Source: Selenomonadaceae bacterium (GTDB taxonomy: Bacteria > Bacillota > Negativicutes > Selenomonadales > Selenomonadaceae). Taken from it: 7,992 nt of DNA. Positions 6,464-7,992 of this stretch are shown here, piece after piece. Under the pieces are notes generated by a model that worked only from the letters and a program-made list of their open reading frames with translations, was not told the origin of the DNA and made no database searches. Where the stretch lies: the NCBI GenBank assembly GCA_016280345.1, contig JAEEGN010000284.1, forward strand, positions 1 to 7,992. Reading direction: 5' to 3'. Both the position numbers and the translations under genes were made by a program. How positions within the stretch are numbered: the stretch's first letter is position 1; each line of letters starts with the position of its first letter.

Positions 6464-7690
6464 TCAGCCCTTATTGGCCTCGATGAGCTCAATCAGCCGC
6501 TTCGCCGCGGCCTCGGCGAAATCCGCGTCGTTGATGTTGTTGTCCATCTCGCGGATCTCCACCTGCTTGTTGGTAATGCGCTGCTTCAGCGTCTCAAACA
6601 GCGTCTTCCGTTCCTCGGGCCCGTCGAAAGGCTGGCCGTCGGCATCGATCATGGACACGCCCTTCTTCGGCAAAAAGACCGTCATCGGCGTTTCCGCCCC
6701 GTTCCACTTCTCGGCGAGCCGCTCCCCGATGGCGGCGTTTTCCGCCACCGTCGTGCGCATGAGCGTGACCGTCGGATTGTGCTTGTAGAGATTGCGGCCC
6801 GCGAATTCCTTCGGAACGGTGTCGATCGGACCAAAATTCACCATATCGCAGGCGCCGACGGAAACCACCTGCGGAACCCTGCGCCGGATGGCCGCTCCGC
6901 AGCGGTCTGGCCCCGCCGCCAGAACGCCGCCCACCACCTCGTCGCACCACTCCGTGGTGGTCAAATCCAGCACGCCGGCGAAGAATCCGGCGTCAATCAG
7001 CGACTCCATCGTCTTGCCGCCGGTACCGGTAGCGTGGAACACCAGCACCTCGTAGCCCGCTTTCTCCAGGCAGGCCTTGGCCTGATCGACGCAGGGCGTG
7101 GTAACGCCGAACATGGAGGCGGCGATCAGCGGCCGGGACTCGTCGGTATCGGGCTTCAGCTTCTCCCCGCCGCCGACCATGCCGGCCACCGCCAGCACGG
7201 CGTTGCGGAAAATCCGCTTCGAGATCTTGTTCAGCCCCGCCACGTCCACAATGGAAGGAACCATGATGATGTCGCTGGTGCCCACGTACTGGGACACGTT
7301 CCCCGACGCCATCGTCGAAACCATGACCTTCGGAACGCCGATGGGCAGCTCCCGCATGGCGGGCGTCACCAGCGAAGTTCCCCCGGAACCACCAAAGGAG
7401 ATAATGCCGTCGAACTTGCCCTCCTTGTAAAGCTGCGGAATGAGCTTCTTCATGCCGTTGGCCAGAGCCTCCGTCGCCATCGCCCGGTCTTTCCGCTTGA
7501 CGATCTCGCGGATGTCCTTCCCGGCCGCCGCTGCCACCGCTTCGTTGCTGACGTCCGGCGGGAAAGCAGGCTCGAAAACGCCGGCATGGATCGTCAGGGC
7601 CCGCAGCCCCAGCTCCTCCACCAGCCCCTTCGCGTAGAGAAACTCCTTCCCCTTGGTGTCAAAAGTGCCCGCAATAGCGATTGTCTTCAT
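6464..7690 (-). CDS. UPF0261 / Tm-1-like ATP-binding domain protein
   Basis: A 408-residue soluble protein of the UPF0261 family (COG5441), homologous to the N-terminal ATP-binding domain of tomato Tm-1. Conserved blocks are GTFDTKGKEF (8-17), the glycine-rich ISFGGSGGTSL (97-107), STMASGNVSQYVGTSDI (125-141), VFHATGTGGKTMESL (217-231), LDLTTTEWCDE (241-251) and VGACDMVNFG (278-287). The glycine-rich stretches are the likely nucleotide-binding loops. The length matches stand-alone family members. The start is the ATG at 7688-7690, immediately after an excellent ribosome site; an in-frame ATG ten codons upstream would add residues not in keeping with the family, which begins with the MKTIAIAGTFDTKG strand. 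It is the first gene of the operon, with a promoter-like sequence about 50-80 nt upstream. The family's bacterial biochemical role is not settled, so no reaction is assigned. Confidence 0.93.
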   Translation of the reverse strand: MKTIAIAGTFDTKGKEFLYAKGLVEELGLRALTIHAGVFEPAFPPDVSNEAVAAAAGKDIREIVKRKDRAMATEALANGMKKLIPQLYKEGKFDGIISFGGSGGTSLVTPAMRELPIGVPKVMVSTMASGNVSQYVGTSDIIMVPSIVDVAGLNKISKRIFRNAVLAVAGMVGGGEKLKPDTDESRPLIAASMFGVTTPCVDQAKACLEKAGYEVLVFHATGTGGKTMESLIDAGFFAGVLDLTTTEWCDEVVGGVLAAGPDRCGAAIRRRVPQVVSVGACDMVNFGPIDTVPKEFAGRNLYKHNPTVTLMRTTVAENAAIGERLAEKWNGAETPMTVFLPKKGVSMIDADGQPFDGPEERKTLFETLKQRITNKQVEIREMDNNINDADFAEAAAKRLIELIEANKG

Positions 7691-7695
7691 ACGAT

Positions 7696-7703
7696 TCCTC
7701 CTT
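7696..7703 (-). promoter_or_regulatory. Ribosome binding site of the UPF0261 gene
   Basis: Minus-strand AAGGAGGA, 5 nt before the ATG at 7690; near-perfect complement of the 16S 3' end. It fixes the start ten codons inside the longest open frame. Confidence 0.85.
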
Positions 7704-7722
7704 TTTGTGACGATTTCCAAAC

Positions 7723-7730
7723 TTCATGAA
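7723..7730. promoter_or_regulatory. Short palindrome near the predicted operon transcript start
   Basis: TTCATGAA, a perfect 8-bp palindrome lying a few nt downstream of the transcript start expected from the promoter at 7743-7772. The position suits a repressor site, but an 8-bp palindrome is easily accidental. Confidence 0.15.
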
Positions 7731-7742
7731 CCACGGTAAGAT

Positions 7743-7772
7743 ATTCTACATGAAAGCAAAATATTCCTTCAA
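7743..7772 (-). promoter_or_regulatory. Predicted sigma-70-type promoter of the three-gene operon
   Basis: On the minus strand, TTGAAG (7767-7772) is followed by an 18-nt spacer and TAGAAT (7743-7748), matching TTGACA/TATAAT at 4 and 5 of 6 positions. It gives a leader of about 45 nt before the UPF0261 ATG. The box lies in an A/T-rich patch just downstream of the decayed gene copy, the only plausible promoter I see for the operon. Confidence 0.5.
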
Positions 7773-7790
7773 GGGCAACAAAAAAGCCAC

Positions 7791-7992
7791 TTCACCATCC
7801 GGCCGCCATGCGTCAGATAATCCCGCCCCAACGAATGAAGCACATCGCCGAGGGACTGGATATAATCCCCCGCCTTCCAGAGAGGGCCGCCAGACAATCG
7901 TCCCGTTAAAGGGGCATCCAGGCATTGGCCAGATACATCAGAAAAAACCAGCCCAGCAGCACGGCGAAGCCTTTCCGCCTTTGATGGGTCCC
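7791..7992 (-). pseudogene. Decayed 5' fragment of a second DUF6056-like membrane protein gene
   Basis: This stretch is a second copy of the first ~68 codons of the membrane-protein gene at 1796-3457, in the same orientation, matching 3252-3454. The last 86 nt (7907-7992) are identical to 3369-3454; the remaining ~115 nt differ at about 14 positions. The expected ATG would be the three bases immediately beyond the window edge. Codon 30 is changed from TAC (Tyr) to TAA (minus strand of 7906-7908), and one base is missing between 7881 and 7882, shifting the frame. Similarity stops at about 7791, after which the operon promoter region begins; the other ~485 codons are absent. It is a broken remnant, from duplication or recombination between related genes. 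Because the window ends inside the identical stretch, an assembly artefact there cannot be excluded. Confidence 0.85.

Noticed and set aside
4914..6788. A 624-codon open frame on the plus strand across the operon
   Set aside because: It runs antisense to the cupin and TIM-barrel genes, both of which have exact family motifs and ribosome sites, and it also crosses the terminator at 5013-5056. Composition is His/Leu/Arg-rich without a domain.
6461..7729. A 422-codon open frame on the plus strand antisense to the UPF0261 gene
   Set aside because: Shadow of a well-conserved minus-strand gene; low-complexity His/Arg-rich product.
1..7992. CRISPR array, tRNA or rRNA genes, riboswitch
   Set aside because: No regularly spaced direct repeats, no tRNA cloverleaf arms or rRNA stretches, and no recognised riboswitch core were seen on either strand.

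Overview
The window looks like a GC-rich, protein-dense bacterial chromosome segment. The LepA sequence, strong GGAGG-type ribosome sites and an ISL3-type transposase suggest a Firmicute, possibly a high-GC Negativicute; that placement is an impression from sequence style, not a demonstrated assignment. The window opens inside lepA and closes one base before the expected start codon of a repeated gene copy, so both edges cut genes.

Layout. (1) 2-1630, plus strand: the 3' 90% or so of lepA (elongation factor 4), with an unexpected Gly-to-Arg change in the G3 GTPase motif. (2) 1639-1682: a bidirectional intrinsic terminator shared by lepA and the convergent gene that follows. (3) 1796-3457, minus strand: a 553-aa polytopic membrane protein resembling DUF6056, with features suggestive of a GT-C-like glycosyltransferase. 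(4) 3458-4740: a less GC-rich island holding two hairpins, the C-terminal half of an ISL3-family transposase and a possible right IS end. (5) About 4706-5141: no convincing gene; a strong 14-bp-stem terminator at 5013-5056. (6) 5142-7690, minus strand: a compact three-gene operon, transcribed UPF0261/Tm-1-like ATP-binding protein, then a phosphoenolpyruvate hydrolase-family TIM barrel, then a small cupin. Each gene has its own strong ribosome site and the gaps are 35 and 30 nt. A plausible sigma-70-type promoter lies at 7743-7772. (7) 7791-7992, minus strand: a decayed second copy of the first ~68 codons of the membrane protein gene, with an in-frame stop and a one-base deletion.

How the parts relate. 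lepA is housekeeping. The most biologically interesting unit is the operon: its first two products correspond to the two halves of the tomato antiviral protein Tm-1, here as separate adjacent genes with a cupin added. Their joint bacterial role is not established; the arrangement suggests they act together on a small molecule. The operon and the IS remnant sit between two directly oriented copies of the membrane-protein 5' region, so the intervening ~4.5 kb shows signs of past rearrangement.
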